From assembly GCF_008728855.1 (NCBI RefSeq), contig NZ_CP042906.1, positions 3,408,001 to 3,472,000 of the forward strand: 64,000 bases of DNA, written 5' to 3'. Positions 52,950 to 61,979 of the stretch are shown here, piece after piece. Position numbers and translations under genes: made by a program. The first letter of the stretch is position 1. Every line of letters starts with the position of its first letter. Below the pieces are notes generated by a model that worked only from the letters and a program-made list of their open reading frames with translations, did no database searches and was not told the origin of the DNA. This stretch comes from Hypericibacter terrae (lineage in GTDB: Bacteria > Pseudomonadota > Alphaproteobacteria > Dongiales > Dongiaceae).

Positions 52950-54062
52950 ATGCGAAACCTCGCCTCGATTCCGTTCCTGATGCTGGCGCTGATGTCGGCG
53001 TCCCCGGCCCTTGCCGGCGGCGGCGCCAATCAGAAGACCGATCCCTGCCTGCTGGTGACGCCGGCCGAGATCGGCCAGGCGCTGCAGGACAAGGTCGGCA
53101 ACGGCCAGAACAGCGGCGCCGGCGACTGCAACTATCGCGGCGCCAGCGGCTATGATTCCCAGGTAACGGTCGCCGTCGACGAGAATCCCGGGCGGGCCGA
53201 GTTCTTCGCCAGCCAGGCCTCGCAGAGCAACGCCAAGCGTTTCGACATCGCCGACGGCGCCTATGCCTTCGATTCGCCGGCGGGCTTCACCTCGGTCACT
53301 CTCCTCAAGGGCCAGACCCTGGTGACGATCACGCTCAGCAAGCCCAACCTCGCGCGGCGGGTCGACGCGACCGTGGCACTGGCGAAACAGGCCGCTGCGC
53401 GGCTCGGCACCGAGGCCGCCGCCCATCGCGAGCCGGGCATCGAGGCCCTGGTGGGCGAATGGTACACCGATGCCGGCGATCCCAACCGCGGCACGCGCGA
53501 AGTGCGCCGCTGGATCATCAAGAAGAACGGCGACTGGGTCATGACCATGGCCCCCGAGCATTCGGGCTCCCTCACCGCGCAGGACGGGCAGTGGCAGGTC
53601 GATTCGCCGCAGGAGCATTTCAGCGGCAACTACAAGGCCAACGGCAAGGACGGCCTCGTCACCCAGGGCGATGTCGCGGCCGAATGGGTCCGGGTGCCCG
53701 ACGGTGCCAGGCCCGACGGCGTCGATCCGGTCTTCCTCGGCATCTGGAGCGCGATCCCGCTGGTCGGCATGGCCCATGGCGCCATCGATCCGGCCATGGT
53801 CGGGCTGTGGCGCGCCGAGCCCGACACCGACGGCGGCCATACGATTCTGGTCTGGCGTATCTCGCCCGATGGCGATTCCGTGCTGACGCCGGTCGTGACC
53901 ATCGAGGGCAGCCTCGAGGCCGATGCGGGCGATCTCGAGATCTCGCCGGACCATGGCGACGATTTCAGATCGACCTACAAGTTTCAGGGCCCGGACAGCT
54001 TTGTGACCACCGATGGCGCAGGCAGCTATCGCTGGCAGCGCAAGGGAACCGGGCTCTGGTAG
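52950..54062 (+). CDS. secreted protein of unknown function
   Basis: 370 aa from the ATG at 52950, with GGAGCAAGG upstream. Signal peptide MRNLASIPFLMLALMSASPA, then LAGGGA. Residues about 30-155 (DPCLLVTPAEIGQALQ, CNYRGASGYDSQVTVAVDE) look like a small DUF3558-type domain. The rest contains two similar halves beginning LVGEWYTDAGDPNRG and MVGLWRAEPDTDGG, which may be lipocalin-like repeats. Divergent from the TPR gene. Function not known. Confidence 0.75.
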   Translation: MRNLASIPFLMLALMSASPALAGGGANQKTDPCLLVTPAEIGQALQDKVGNGQNSGAGDCNYRGASGYDSQVTVAVDENPGRAEFFASQASQSNAKRFDIADGAYAFDSPAGFTSVTLLKGQTLVTITLSKPNLARRVDATVALAKQAAARLGTEAAAHREPGIEALVGEWYTDAGDPNRGTREVRRWIIKKNGDWVMTMAPEHSGSLTAQDGQWQVDSPQEHFSGNYKANGKDGLVTQGDVAAEWVRVPDGARPDGVDPVFLGIWSAIPLVGMAHGAIDPAMVGLWRAEPDTDGGHTILVWRISPDGDSVLTPVVTIEGSLEADAGDLEISPDHGDDFRSTYKFQGPDSFVTTDGAGSYRWQRKGTGLW

Positions 54063-54201
54063 GACCGGACCTGCGTCGAAAGGGTTAAGCCCGAGGCCTT
54101 GGAATGCCCCCGCTGATGCCCATTTACAAGGCGTTTCAAGCCGTTGCGCCAAAGCCGTGGCATGCTTGAAGCCTCCCGGATTTCAGCCTAGCTTGGCCCC
54201 C

Positions 54202-55251
54202 ATGTCAGACCTTTTGCAGAGACTCCTCGCAGAGCGCCCTCATCTCTTGGCCGATGGCGCCACGGGCACCAACCTGTTCGACGCCGGCCTCGCCACGGGC
54301 GAGGCGCCGGAGATGTGGAACTTCGAGCATCCCGAGAAGATCGAGGCGCTGCATCAGAGCATGGTCGATGCGGGCGCCGACATCATCCTCACCAACACCT
54401 TCGGCGGCAGCCGCTATCGCCTCAAGCTGCACAAGGCGCAGGACCGCGTCGAGGAGATCAACCGCCGTGCGGTCGAAATCGCGCGCAAGGTGGCGGATCG
54501 CGCCGGCCGGCCCGTGGTGGTCGCGGGCTCGATCGGCCCGACCGGCGAGCTGTTCGAGCCGCTGGGACCGCTGACCCATGCCGAAGGCGTCGCCGCCTTC
54601 GCCGAGCAGGCCCGCGCGCTGGCTGCGGCCGGCGCCGACGTGCTCTGGATCGAAACGATGTCCTCGAAGGACGAGGTGCGCGCCGCGGCCGAAGGGGCCG
54701 CCAGCACCGGCATGCCCTATGTCTGCACCCTCTCCTTCGACACCAACGGCCGCACCATGATGGGGCTGATGCCGGGCGAGCATGCGCAGCTCTGCCACGA
54801 ACTCAATCCGCGGCCGATCGGCTATGGCGCCAATTGCGGCGTGGGTGCCGCGGAGCTGATCGCGGCCGTGGTCAACATGTCCGGCTCGGCCGAGGCCGGC
54901 GATGTCATCGTCGCCAAGGGCAATTGCGGCATCCCCTATTATCACGAGGGCAAGATCCGCTATGACGGCACGCCCGAGCTGATGGCGGAATATGCGCGCA
55001 TGGCGCGCGATGCCGGCGCGCGCATCATCGGCGGCTGCTGCGGCACCTCGCCGACGCATCTCAAGGCGATGCGCGAGGCGCTCGATCATTACGTGCCGGG
55101 GGCGAAGCCGACGCTCGAGGAGATCGTCGGGCGGCTCGGCCAGATCTCGCTCGGCGCCAACCAGCAGGCGAGCGGCATCCAGGCCCCGAGCAACACCCGC
55201 GAAAGCCGCCGCCGCCGCCGCGAGAGCGCGTCGGGCGACGGCGCCTTCTAG
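54202..55251 (+). CDS. bmt: betaine-homocysteine S-methyltransferase
   Basis: 349 aa. Barrel-type homocysteine methyltransferase with LLADGATGTNLFDAGL, DIILTNTFGGSRYRL, GANCGVGAAEL and GGCCGTSPTHLKAMREAL, whose cysteines bind catalytic zinc. The size and the GEAPEMWNFEHPEKI segment fit the Bmt proteins of rhizobia, which transfer a methyl group from glycine betaine to homocysteine, giving dimethylglycine and methionine. Products feed the dehydrogenase at 33760 and SoxBDAG. A C-terminal Arg-rich tail (RESRRRRRESASG) is present. Confidence 0.88.
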   Translation: MSDLLQRLLAERPHLLADGATGTNLFDAGLATGEAPEMWNFEHPEKIEALHQSMVDAGADIILTNTFGGSRYRLKLHKAQDRVEEINRRAVEIARKVADRAGRPVVVAGSIGPTGELFEPLGPLTHAEGVAAFAEQARALAAAGADVLWIETMSSKDEVRAAAEGAASTGMPYVCTLSFDTNGRTMMGLMPGEHAQLCHELNPRPIGYGANCGVGAAELIAAVVNMSGSAEAGDVIVAKGNCGIPYYHEGKIRYDGTPELMAEYARMARDAGARIIGGCCGTSPTHLKAMREALDHYVPGAKPTLEEIVGRLGQISLGANQQASGIQAPSNTRESRRRRRESASGDGAF

Positions 55252-55261
55252 GTATCCGCCG

Positions 55262-55825
55262 TCACCATTTGATTGATTTCAGGAACGCCTCGACCGTGGC
55301 GCGGTCGGGCGCGCCGTCGCGCCAGCAATCATAGCCGACGACATAGGCGCCGGCGCCCGCGCCCCCGCCTTGCGTGTAGGTCGCATGGGTGTATTTGAGG
55401 AAGCCGACGCAGTCGGTCCGCTTCTTCCAGAGCTGGGCCTGAAACCGAACGAGGTCATAATCCTCGAACTCGTCGTCCTCGACGAAGTCGCTCCGGTCCT
55501 CGATTTCCTCGAACTCCTTCAACTGCGATTGGAGCGAGTCCTTGAAGAAATAGCTGGTGCGCCCAGCCTTGCCGGCCTCGATATGCACCACATGGGTGCG
55601 GAGGTCCGCCAGGATCACCTCGAAACTGGCGGTGATCCCATCGGCGCGTTCGCCCTGCTCCGACTGGTGCGCGCGATAGCATTCGGCCCAGTCCGCATCG
55701 GGTTCCATGCGCAGGGTCAGGGTCATGCGCTTGCAGTCGACTTTCTCCAGCGCGGCCGCCGACGCCCCCGACGCCGGCGCCAGGAGCAGCGCCAGGAGAG
55801 CCGCACCAAACAATTTCCGCGTCAT
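55262..55825 (-). CDS. small secreted protein, paralog 4 of a tandem family
   Basis: 187 aa. Signal peptide MTRKLFGAALLALLLAPASG with AAALEKVDC. Family marks are EKVDCKRM near the start, WAECYRAHQSE, LADLRTHVVHIEAGKAGRTSYF, DCVGFLKYTHATYTQGG and a closing YDCWRDGAPDRATVEAFLKS. It is the most diverged of four paralogs (55262-57593), all on the minus strand. Four conserved cysteines suggest two disulfides in the periplasm. Function unknown. Confidence 0.75.
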   Translation of the reverse strand: MTRKLFGAALLALLLAPASGASAAALEKVDCKRMTLTLRMEPDADWAECYRAHQSEQGERADGITASFEVILADLRTHVVHIEAGKAGRTSYFFKDSLQSQLKEFEEIEDRSDFVEDDEFEDYDLVRFQAQLWKKRTDCVGFLKYTHATYTQGGGAGAGAYVVGYDCWRDGAPDRATVEAFLKSIKW

Positions 55826-55899
55826 GTTTCAACTCCTCCCGGTGGTGCCGCCTCTCGCGCGGCTTTGCCGCCATCCGAAAGACATCTTTGCCCTCTATC

Positions 55900-56463
55900 T
55901 CAATCGTCGATCGCGTCCAGCGTGGCTTCGATCTGGGCGCGGTCGGGCGGACCGTCGCGCCAGCAGTCATAGCCCGCCAGATAGCCCTTGGCCCCGATAG
56001 CGCTGCCCGTCTGGCCGATCGCACCGCCCATATATTTCATGAAACCGACACAGCTCATCGGGGTCTCCGAAATCGATGCGCTGAACCGGATGACCTGATA
56101 GCGCCGGAACTCCGGTTCCGTCCCCACGACCGTGAATCCTTCGAGTTCCTTCCAATTCCGCAGCTTGCTGCTCACCGGCATCTTGTCGAAATAGGTGTTC
56201 TTCCCCGCAACGACAGAGGAGAGACGGGCGACATGCGTTCCCATATCTGCCGTCAGTATCTCGAATTCCGCCGTTGCGCCCTCTGCACCGTCGTCGGGAT
56301 CGGACCAATGAATGACCTTGCATTCGATCCGATCGATCTTGTCGTGAGGCGAGAACTGCAGATCGAGCCGGCTGCAATCGACCTTCTCCGCAGCGGCCTG
56401 GGTGGCGGCGCTCGGCAGCAGCACCGACAGGACGAGCAGAACGGCACTTCCGATTTTCCGCAT
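55900..56463 (-). CDS. small secreted protein, paralog 3 of a tandem family
   Basis: 187 aa from the ATG at 56463; a TTG at 56478 is an alternative. Signal peptide MRKIGSAVLLVLSVLLPSAA. Family marks are EKVDCSRLDLQF, IECKVIHWSDPDDG, LTADMGTHVARLSSVVAGKNTYF, SCVGFMKYMGGAIGQTG and the end YDCWRDGPPDRAQIEATLDA. It begins 12 bases after the stop of paralog 2. The pattern suggests successive duplication; function unknown. Confidence 0.75.
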   Translation of the reverse strand: MRKIGSAVLLVLSVLLPSAATQAAAEKVDCSRLDLQFSPHDKIDRIECKVIHWSDPDDGAEGATAEFEILTADMGTHVARLSSVVAGKNTYFDKMPVSSKLRNWKELEGFTVVGTEPEFRRYQVIRFSASISETPMSCVGFMKYMGGAIGQTGSAIGAKGYLAGYDCWRDGPPDRAQIEATLDAIDD

Positions 56464-56474
56464 GAACTTCCCGC

Positions 56475-57026
56475 TCAATCGTCGATCGCGTCCAGGGTAG
56501 CCTCGATCTGGGCACGGTCGGGCGCACCGTTGCGCCAGCAGTCATAGCCCGCCAGGTAGCTGCGCGCGCCGTAGGAGGTACCACCCTGCCCGATCGTGGC
56601 GCCCCCATACTTCAGAAAGCCGACGCAATCGGTCTCTGATTTCCAGAGCGAGGCGCGGAAGCGGACGATCTGGTAGCGGTCGTAGCCGGGCTCGGTCGCG
56701 ACGTCCGTCATGTCTTCGAGCTCGTCATAGGCGCTGAGCTTGCGGCTGACGGGCACCTTGTCGAAATAGGTGTTCCTGCCGGCGACGACCGAGGTGAGAT
56801 GCACGACATGGGTGCCGATATCGGCGATCAGCGCCTCGGCATCGGCGTTGGCCTCTTCCTCGCCCTTGGAATAGTGATGCGCGTAGCATTCCACCCAGAC
56901 GGCCTTGTCGGCCGGCGGGAATTTCAGATCCAGACGGCTGCAATCGACCTTGTCCGCAGCCTGGGCCGCGCCGCTGGCGAAGACCAGGGCGGCCGCCATC
57001 GGAATGAATCCCCGGATCCCCGGCAT
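56475..57026 (-). CDS. small secreted protein, paralog 2 of a tandem family
   Basis: 183 aa. Signal peptide MPGIRGFIPMAAALVFASGAA. Family marks are DKVDCSRLDLKFPPADKAVW, VECYAHHYSKGEEEAN, LIADIGTHVVHLTSVVAGRN, DCVGFLKYGGATIGQGGTSY and the end YDCWRNGAPDRAQIEATLDA. It is nearest in sequence to paralog 1. Only 12 bases separate it from that gene. Function unknown. Confidence 0.78.
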   Translation of the reverse strand: MPGIRGFIPMAAALVFASGAAQAADKVDCSRLDLKFPPADKAVWVECYAHHYSKGEEEANADAEALIADIGTHVVHLTSVVAGRNTYFDKVPVSRKLSAYDELEDMTDVATEPGYDRYQIVRFRASLWKSETDCVGFLKYGGATIGQGGTSYGARSYLAGYDCWRNGAPDRAQIEATLDAIDD

Positions 57027-57038
57027 GACGCCGCCCCC

Positions 57039-57593
57039 TCAATCGTCGATGGCGTCCAAGGTGGCTTCGATCTGGCTCCGGTCCGGCGCGCCATTGCGCC
57101 AGCAATCGTAGCCGGCGAGATAAGTATGCGCGCCGTAGGTCGATCCGCCCTGCGTGATGGAGCCGCCGCCATATTTGACGAAGCCGATGCAGTCCGCCGG
57201 TGCCTTCCAGAGCGTGGCGCGGAAGCGGAGGATCTGGTAGCGCTCGAAGCTCGGCTCGGTCGATCCCGTCACCACATCCTCAAGCTCGTCGTAATCGGAG
57301 ATCTTGCTGCTGACCGGCTCCTTGTGGAGATAGGTATTCCTGCCCGCGACGACCGAGGTGAGGTGGACGACATGCGTGCCGATATCGGCGATCAACGTCT
57401 CCACCTCGGCGTTGGCTTCTTCCGCGCCCTCCGAATAGTGATAGACGTAGCATTCGGACCAATCGGCCTTGTCGGCCGGCGGAAACTCCAGGCTGAGCCG
57501 GCTGCAATCGACCTTCTCCGACGCTGCATGGCCGGCCGAGGAGCCAAGCAGCACCATCGACGCCAGCAAGCCGGCGCACCATCCCCCGCGCAT
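57039..57593 (-). CDS. small secreted protein, paralog 1 of a tandem family
   Basis: 184 aa from the ATG at 57593, with GGGGGAG just upstream. Signal peptide MRGGWCAGLLASMVLLGSSA. Family marks are EKVDCSRLSLEFPPADKADW, SECYVYHYSEGAEEANAE, LIADIGTHVVHLTSVVAGRN, DCIGFVKYGGGSITQGG and the end YDCWRNGAPDRSQIEATLDA. First gene of the probable four-gene operon. No known family is recognised. Confidence 0.78.
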   Translation of the reverse strand: MRGGWCAGLLASMVLLGSSAGHAASEKVDCSRLSLEFPPADKADWSECYVYHYSEGAEEANAEVETLIADIGTHVVHLTSVVAGRNTYLHKEPVSSKISDYDELEDVVTGSTEPSFERYQILRFRATLWKAPADCIGFVKYGGGSITQGGSTYGAHTYLAGYDCWRNGAPDRSQIEATLDAIDD

Positions 57594-57673
57594 CGCTCCC
57601 CCCGCAATATTGTCGCAGGACAAGAATAACCGAGGCCGGCCGATAAGGCGATAGGAATGAATGGATTTGCTCG

Positions 57674-58387
57674 CTAAGCGAGCAACGCGTCCAATTCCGC
57701 AATGGAATCCAGCACGCGGTCGGCGTGATCCGCCAGAACCTCGCGCGGACTGACGCCGGTGAGAACGCCGATCGCCAGACCGGCACCGGCCGCGCGTGCC
57801 ATATGCATGTCATGTGGCGTGTCGCCGACGACCGCGATGTCCCCTGCCGGAATCTCGATCGCCCGGCAAAACGCGTGGACCATGCCGGGGCCGGGCTTGT
57901 GGCCGTGGCCCGAATCGTAACCGCAGGAAAAATCGACGAGCCCCACCAGCTCGAACGTCTCGATCGCGGCGCGCGCCGCGGCGTGGCTGTCCATGGTGGC
58001 GACGCCGATCTTGAGGCCCTTGGCCTTCAGCCGGCCGAACAGCGCCGCCAGATCGGTAACCGGCGTCGGCCGCATCTCCATGCTCTTGGCGAAGTTCGCA
58101 TCGAAGCGGCGGGTGAGCCGCGCCACGGTCCAGTCGCCGCCGGCGACCCGCGCCCAGATCTCGGCGATCTCGGCGTTGGTGCCCGCGGCCAGGGACGAGT
58201 GGGGGTCGAGCCTTTTCGTGGCGGCGTCATAGCCGCTCTCGACCAGGAGCTTCAGCGCCAGCGCCTTGTCGCCACCCGCGACCTCGTTCGCGGTGTCGAG
58301 ATAGAGCGGCATCCAGGTGGCGTTGAAGTCGAACAGCGTGCCGTCCTTGTCGAACAGCACCGCGCGCACCGGCGGGAGAAGGGTCAC
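57674..58387 (-). CDS. HAD-superfamily hydrolase coupled to choV
   Basis: 237 aa from GTG at 58387, which overlaps the choV stop (GTGA). Motif I is VLFDKDGTLFDF, motif II is in GVATMDSHAAA, and motif III/IV is VVGDTPHDMHMARAAG, so it is an active phosphatase-type HAD of the phosphoglycolate-phosphatase class. No signal peptide. Coupling to choXWV makes a phosphorylated choline or related compound a possible substrate, but this is inference from position. Confidence 0.87.
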   Translation of the reverse strand: MTLLPPVRAVLFDKDGTLFDFNATWMPLYLDTANEVAGGDKALALKLLVESGYDAATKRLDPHSSLAAGTNAEIAEIWARVAGGDWTVARLTRRFDANFAKSMEMRPTPVTDLAALFGRLKAKGLKIGVATMDSHAAARAAIETFELVGLVDFSCGYDSGHGHKPGPGMVHAFCRAIEIPAGDIAVVGDTPHDMHMARAAGAGLAIGVLTGVSPREVLADHADRVLDSIAELDALLA

Positions 58388-59643
58388 GTCACTCCCACCA
58401 TGGCGACCGGATCGGAACGGCCGAGATCGGTTTGCTTCAGCATCCCGCGATAGAGCTCCTGCTCGCCCACGACGCCGACCAGCTCGCCCTCGGGGCCCAA
58501 CAACACCAGCGGCCGCAAGGTCACCTGACGCACCATCACGGCGGCGCGCATGGGCGTCCGGGCGTTGCCCGTCACCATCACATCGCCGGCCATCCGGGCC
58601 AAGTCGAGGTCGGTACTGTAGGGCACGAATCTTCCGGGAGCGCCCGCCACCTTGAGCTCGGCCGGACGGCCCGCGACATCGAGTCGGACGACGCAGCGTC
58701 CGGCCCGATCGAGCTGGACGATAGAAGGATCAGACGGGTCGCGCTTGAGCTCGCTCAGCGGCCGCATAAGGGTCCCCCCCTTCAGGACCGTCAGCGGATT
58801 CATCGAAGCCACGAACTGGCGCACATAGTCGTTGACCGGATTGAGGATGATGTCCTCCGGCACGCCGAACTGTACTACCTTTCCGGCCTCCATGATGGCG
58901 ATGCGGCTGCCGATCTTGAGCGCTTCGTCCAGATCGTGGCTCACGAACACGATGGTCTTGCGCAAGCTCCGCTGCAGCTCGATGAGTTCGTCCTGGAGAT
59001 GCTCGCGGATCAGCGGATCGAGAGCAGAGAACGGCTCGTCCATCAGAAGGACGTCGGCCTCGGTCGCGAAGGCACGCGCCAGGCCGACGCGTTGCTGCAT
59101 GCCGCCCGAAAGCTCGTGCGGAAACTTGTCGGCGAACTTGTCGAGCCGAACCAGCTTGATCTTCTCGTCCACGATCCGGTCGCGCTCGGCCTTCTCGAGC
59201 CCCCGAATGTCGAGGCCGAACCCGACATTGTCGCGCACTGTGAGCCAGGGCATCAGCGCAAACTGCTGGAACACCATAGAGATGCGGTTGCGGCGCATCT
59301 GGCGCAGCTTGTTCTCGTCGCAGCTCGTAACGTCGATCTCGCCTTGTCCGTCATGCACCCAGATGTGCCCCCGCGAGACACGGTTGAGACCATTGATGCA
59401 ACGCAGGAGCGACGATTTCCCAGAGCCCGAGAGCCCCATCAGCACCAGAATCTCGCCCTCGTTCACGAAGACAGAGGCGTCGTGCACGGCGACCAGGCTG
59501 CCGGTCCGGTCGAGGATGGCGTCGCGCCCCTCGCCCTGATCCAGCATCGTCAGGGCATCAGGAGCGCGCTCGCCGAAGATCACGTCGACATGCTCGAAGC
59601 GGACGGCGCTGGCGCCGGAGAGAGTCGAATTTTTCTCAGTCAT
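58384..59643 (-). CDS. choV: choline/glycine betaine ABC transporter ATP-binding protein ChoV/ProV
   Basis: 419 aa. Walker A GLSGSGKSSLLRCING, signature LSGGMQQRVGLARAFA, Walker B DVLLMDEPFSALDP and the switch His in VFVSHDLDEALKIG. A C-terminal region (about 285-419) with ARTPMRAAVMVRQVTLRPLVL and GELVGVVGEQELYRGML is CBS-like, as in ProV and ChoV. It energises uptake of choline or betaine. It lies four bases after choW. Confidence 0.92.
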   Translation of the reverse strand: MTEKNSTLSGASAVRFEHVDVIFGERAPDALTMLDQGEGRDAILDRTGSLVAVHDASVFVNEGEILVLMGLSGSGKSSLLRCINGLNRVSRGHIWVHDGQGEIDVTSCDENKLRQMRRNRISMVFQQFALMPWLTVRDNVGFGLDIRGLEKAERDRIVDEKIKLVRLDKFADKFPHELSGGMQQRVGLARAFATEADVLLMDEPFSALDPLIREHLQDELIELQRSLRKTIVFVSHDLDEALKIGSRIAIMEAGKVVQFGVPEDIILNPVNDYVRQFVASMNPLTVLKGGTLMRPLSELKRDPSDPSIVQLDRAGRCVVRLDVAGRPAELKVAGAPGRFVPYSTDLDLARMAGDVMVTGNARTPMRAAVMVRQVTLRPLVLLGPEGELVGVVGEQELYRGMLKQTDLGRSDPVAMVGVT

Positions 59644-59647
59644 GGAT

Positions 59648-60541
59648 TCAGGCCTTCGGAAGTTTGAGCGAACCGCGACGCTGTGGACGCTTCAAGATGC
59701 GGTCGAGCGCGATCGCCAGCACAACGATGCAAAGTCCTGCGACTACACCCCGTGCCACGTCTGCCTGGGCGAGCGCCCGAATCACCGGAACACCGAGCCC
59801 GTCGGCGCCGACGAGGGCGGCGATCACTACCATCGACAGCGACAGCATGATCGTCTGAGTGACGCCAGCCATGATTGTGGGCAGCGCCGCCGGCAGCTTC
59901 ACGCGCGTCAGCAACTGCCAGCGGGTGCAACCGAAACTCTCACCCGCCTCGATCAGCGGTTTCTGCACTTGGCTGATGCCGAGATAGGTCATGCGGATCG
60001 GCGCCGGGGCCACGAAGATCACCGTAGCGATCATCCCCGGCACCATGCCCAACCCGAAGAAGACCAGCGTCGGCACCAGATAAACGAAGGTTGGAATTGT
60101 CTGCATCATGTCGAGAATCGGCGACAAGAACTGGTAGAAGAGCGGCCGGCGCGCGCAGAAAATTCCCATCGGCACGCCGATGGCGAGTGATACGAAGCTC
60201 GAATAGATCACCAGAACCAGGGTCTCGACCGTGTCCGGCCAAAGCTGCTGGTTGAGGATGAAAAGGAGGCCCACCACGACAAAGGCGGTGATCGCCCAGC
60301 TTCGTTGCAGCCAGTGCGCGATCCCCGCGATGATGGCGATCAGGACGACCGCCGGAACCTGCTGCAGCAACTCGGCCGTGCCCTCGATCGGATATTTGAG
60401 GCCGTTGGTGATGCCATCGAAGAGCCACTCGAAATTGCCGGTGAGCCAGTCCACTGCTGCCTTGGCCCAAAGGCCGATAGGGACCGGTGCACTGCCGATC
60501 CACTCGTCGATGCCGGCGATCCATTGCCAGAACTGATCCAT
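59648..60541 (-). CDS. choW: choline/glycine betaine ABC transporter permease ChoW/ProW
   Basis: 297 aa from the ATG at 60541 (MDQFWQWIAGIDEW), with GGGAGACGG upstream; an upstream start at 60616 would overlap the terminator region. Typical ProW-like layout with an N-terminal amphipathic start, six to eight transmembrane helices and the inner-membrane EAGESFGCTRWQLLTRVKLP coupling loop. It partners ChoV and ChoX. Separated from choX by a strong hairpin at 60661-60704. Confidence 0.93.
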   Translation of the reverse strand: MDQFWQWIAGIDEWIGSAPVPIGLWAKAAVDWLTGNFEWLFDGITNGLKYPIEGTAELLQQVPAVVLIAIIAGIAHWLQRSWAITAFVVVGLLFILNQQLWPDTVETLVLVIYSSFVSLAIGVPMGIFCARRPLFYQFLSPILDMMQTIPTFVYLVPTLVFFGLGMVPGMIATVIFVAPAPIRMTYLGISQVQKPLIEAGESFGCTRWQLLTRVKLPAALPTIMAGVTQTIMLSLSMVVIAALVGADGLGVPVIRALAQADVARGVVAGLCIVVLAIALDRILKRPQRRGSLKLPKA

Positions 60542-60660
60542 GAGCCCGTCTCCCAGAGAACACCCGGCCTTTTTCTCGTCCACGGCGGATCGGCCGCAGC
60601 GGCCGGGGTTGGCCATTTGTCGATTTATATCATCTTCGCAAGGCTTGGCGCCTCGTCATG

Positions 60661-60704
60661 AAAAAAGCGGCGGCGTCCGGCCTGTGAAGGCCGAAAGCCG
60701 CCGC
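60661..60704 (-). terminator. intrinsic terminator or attenuator between choX and choW
   Basis: On the minus strand, GCGGCGGC and the matching GCCGCCGC (60704-60697 and 60674-60667) enclose an inner GGCC, TTCACA, GGCC hairpin and are followed by six T residues. It lies 22 bases after the choX stop and before choW, so it would raise choX expression over choWV by partial termination. Confidence 0.85.
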
Positions 60705-60726
60705 TGCCTTTTGCAGGGTGGGAGAC

Positions 60727-61665
60727 TTAGAGCCCCAGGCTCTTCTTCACCGCCGCCAAGCCGTCCTTGCCATCGGCCGTCGTCACGCCGGCGAGCCACT
60801 TGTCGAGCGTACCCGGGTTGGCCTTGAGCCAAGCCGCCGCCGCCGTCTCGCCATCCTTGCCCTTGCCGATCTCATCCATGATCGAGGATTCCATCGGCAG
60901 GTCGAACTCGAGATTGGCGAGCAGCTTACCGACATTCGGACAGTCGGCGCTGTAGCCGGCGCGCGTCAGGGTCTGCACCTGGGCGTCGCCAAAGCCGTCG
61001 GCCTCGAAGCCGCTCAGATATTTGAGTGGCATCTTGCCCATGATCGGATGGGGCGCCCAGCCCAGGAACACGATCCAATCCTTGTTCTTCATGGCCTTCT
61101 CGGCCTGGACCAGCATGCCCTGCTCGGAGGACTCGACCAGCTTCCAGCCCTTCAGGTTGTTCTCCGGCTTGTCGATCTCGGTCTGCACGATCTTGTTGCC
61201 GTCGTTGCCGGGCTCGATCCCGTAGAACTTGTGATCGAACTTGTCGGCATGCGTGCTCAGATCCTTGATGTCCTTGACGCCGGCGTCATAGACATAGTCC
61301 GGCACCACCGGCCCATAACCTGCGCCCGGCAGATTGGTGCGGATCATTTCGATGGTCTTGGCATCGATATAGGGTTTCACGTTCGGCGCGTTCGACGGCA
61401 TCCAATTGTCGAGAAAGATATCGAGATCCTTGTTCTTCAGGCTCTCGAGAATGACCGGCAGCGCCAGGCCTTCCTTGTCGTCATATTTGTAGCCGAGTCC
61501 CTTGAGCACGGTCCGGAACAGCCCGTTCTGGGCGAAATTGTCGGTCCAGCCGACATTGGCCAGACGCACCGTCTTGCAAGCGGCAGGCTCGGCCGCCTGG
61601 GCCTGCCCGGCCAGTGTCAACCCGAGCGCAACCGCGCCCAGCAGCAGAAATTTACGCATCGCCAT
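60727..61665 (-). CDS. choX: choline/glycine betaine substrate-binding protein ChoX
   Basis: 312 aa from the ATG at 61665, nine bases after a perfect AGGAGG. Signal peptide MAMRKFLLLGAVALGLTLAG, then AQAAEP. Aromatic-box segments that hold quaternary ammonium groups are visible in NVGWTDNFAQNG, FLDNWMPSNAP, and FLGWAPHPIMGKM, as in ChoX and ProX. Periplasmic receptor for choline or betaine. First gene of choX, choW, choV and the HAD gene. Confidence 0.92.
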   Translation of the reverse strand: MAMRKFLLLGAVALGLTLAGQAQAAEPAACKTVRLANVGWTDNFAQNGLFRTVLKGLGYKYDDKEGLALPVILESLKNKDLDIFLDNWMPSNAPNVKPYIDAKTIEMIRTNLPGAGYGPVVPDYVYDAGVKDIKDLSTHADKFDHKFYGIEPGNDGNKIVQTEIDKPENNLKGWKLVESSEQGMLVQAEKAMKNKDWIVFLGWAPHPIMGKMPLKYLSGFEADGFGDAQVQTLTRAGYSADCPNVGKLLANLEFDLPMESSIMDEIGKGKDGETAAAAWLKANPGTLDKWLAGVTTADGKDGLAAVKKSLGL

Positions 61666-61979
61666 GGAAGTCCGCCTCCTGTTGCCTGAGATCGCCGATG
61701 CTGTTGGATCGCCATCGGACGGCCCAGTGCTGTTGCCCTCGGAGCCCCTGTCGGAGTCCCCGGGGGGTGGATGAACCCGATCGATCATAACCCTGCAGCC
61801 TGGGCCTTTGGGTTGACCGAACGGTCCATTCCAGGAAGCTAGCAAGCCTCCCGGCCAGCGAAATCCCCTATCCGCGTCATGGATTTGCGTCGGAGCGGCA
61901 GGTTTCGATCAAGCTTGCAGGAGTGTCCCAGCACAATCGCAAGCGAGAGGGTTGGCGGCAACGGGCCGGCGGCCGGCGC
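61666..61979. promoter_or_regulatory. 314-base leader upstream of choX
   Basis: Non-coding between the double permease stop (61980) and the choX start. It must contain the choX promoter. GATCGATCAT at 61780-61789 is a small palindrome near the middle. No consensus promoter or BetI-like operator could be read with confidence. Confidence 0.4.
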
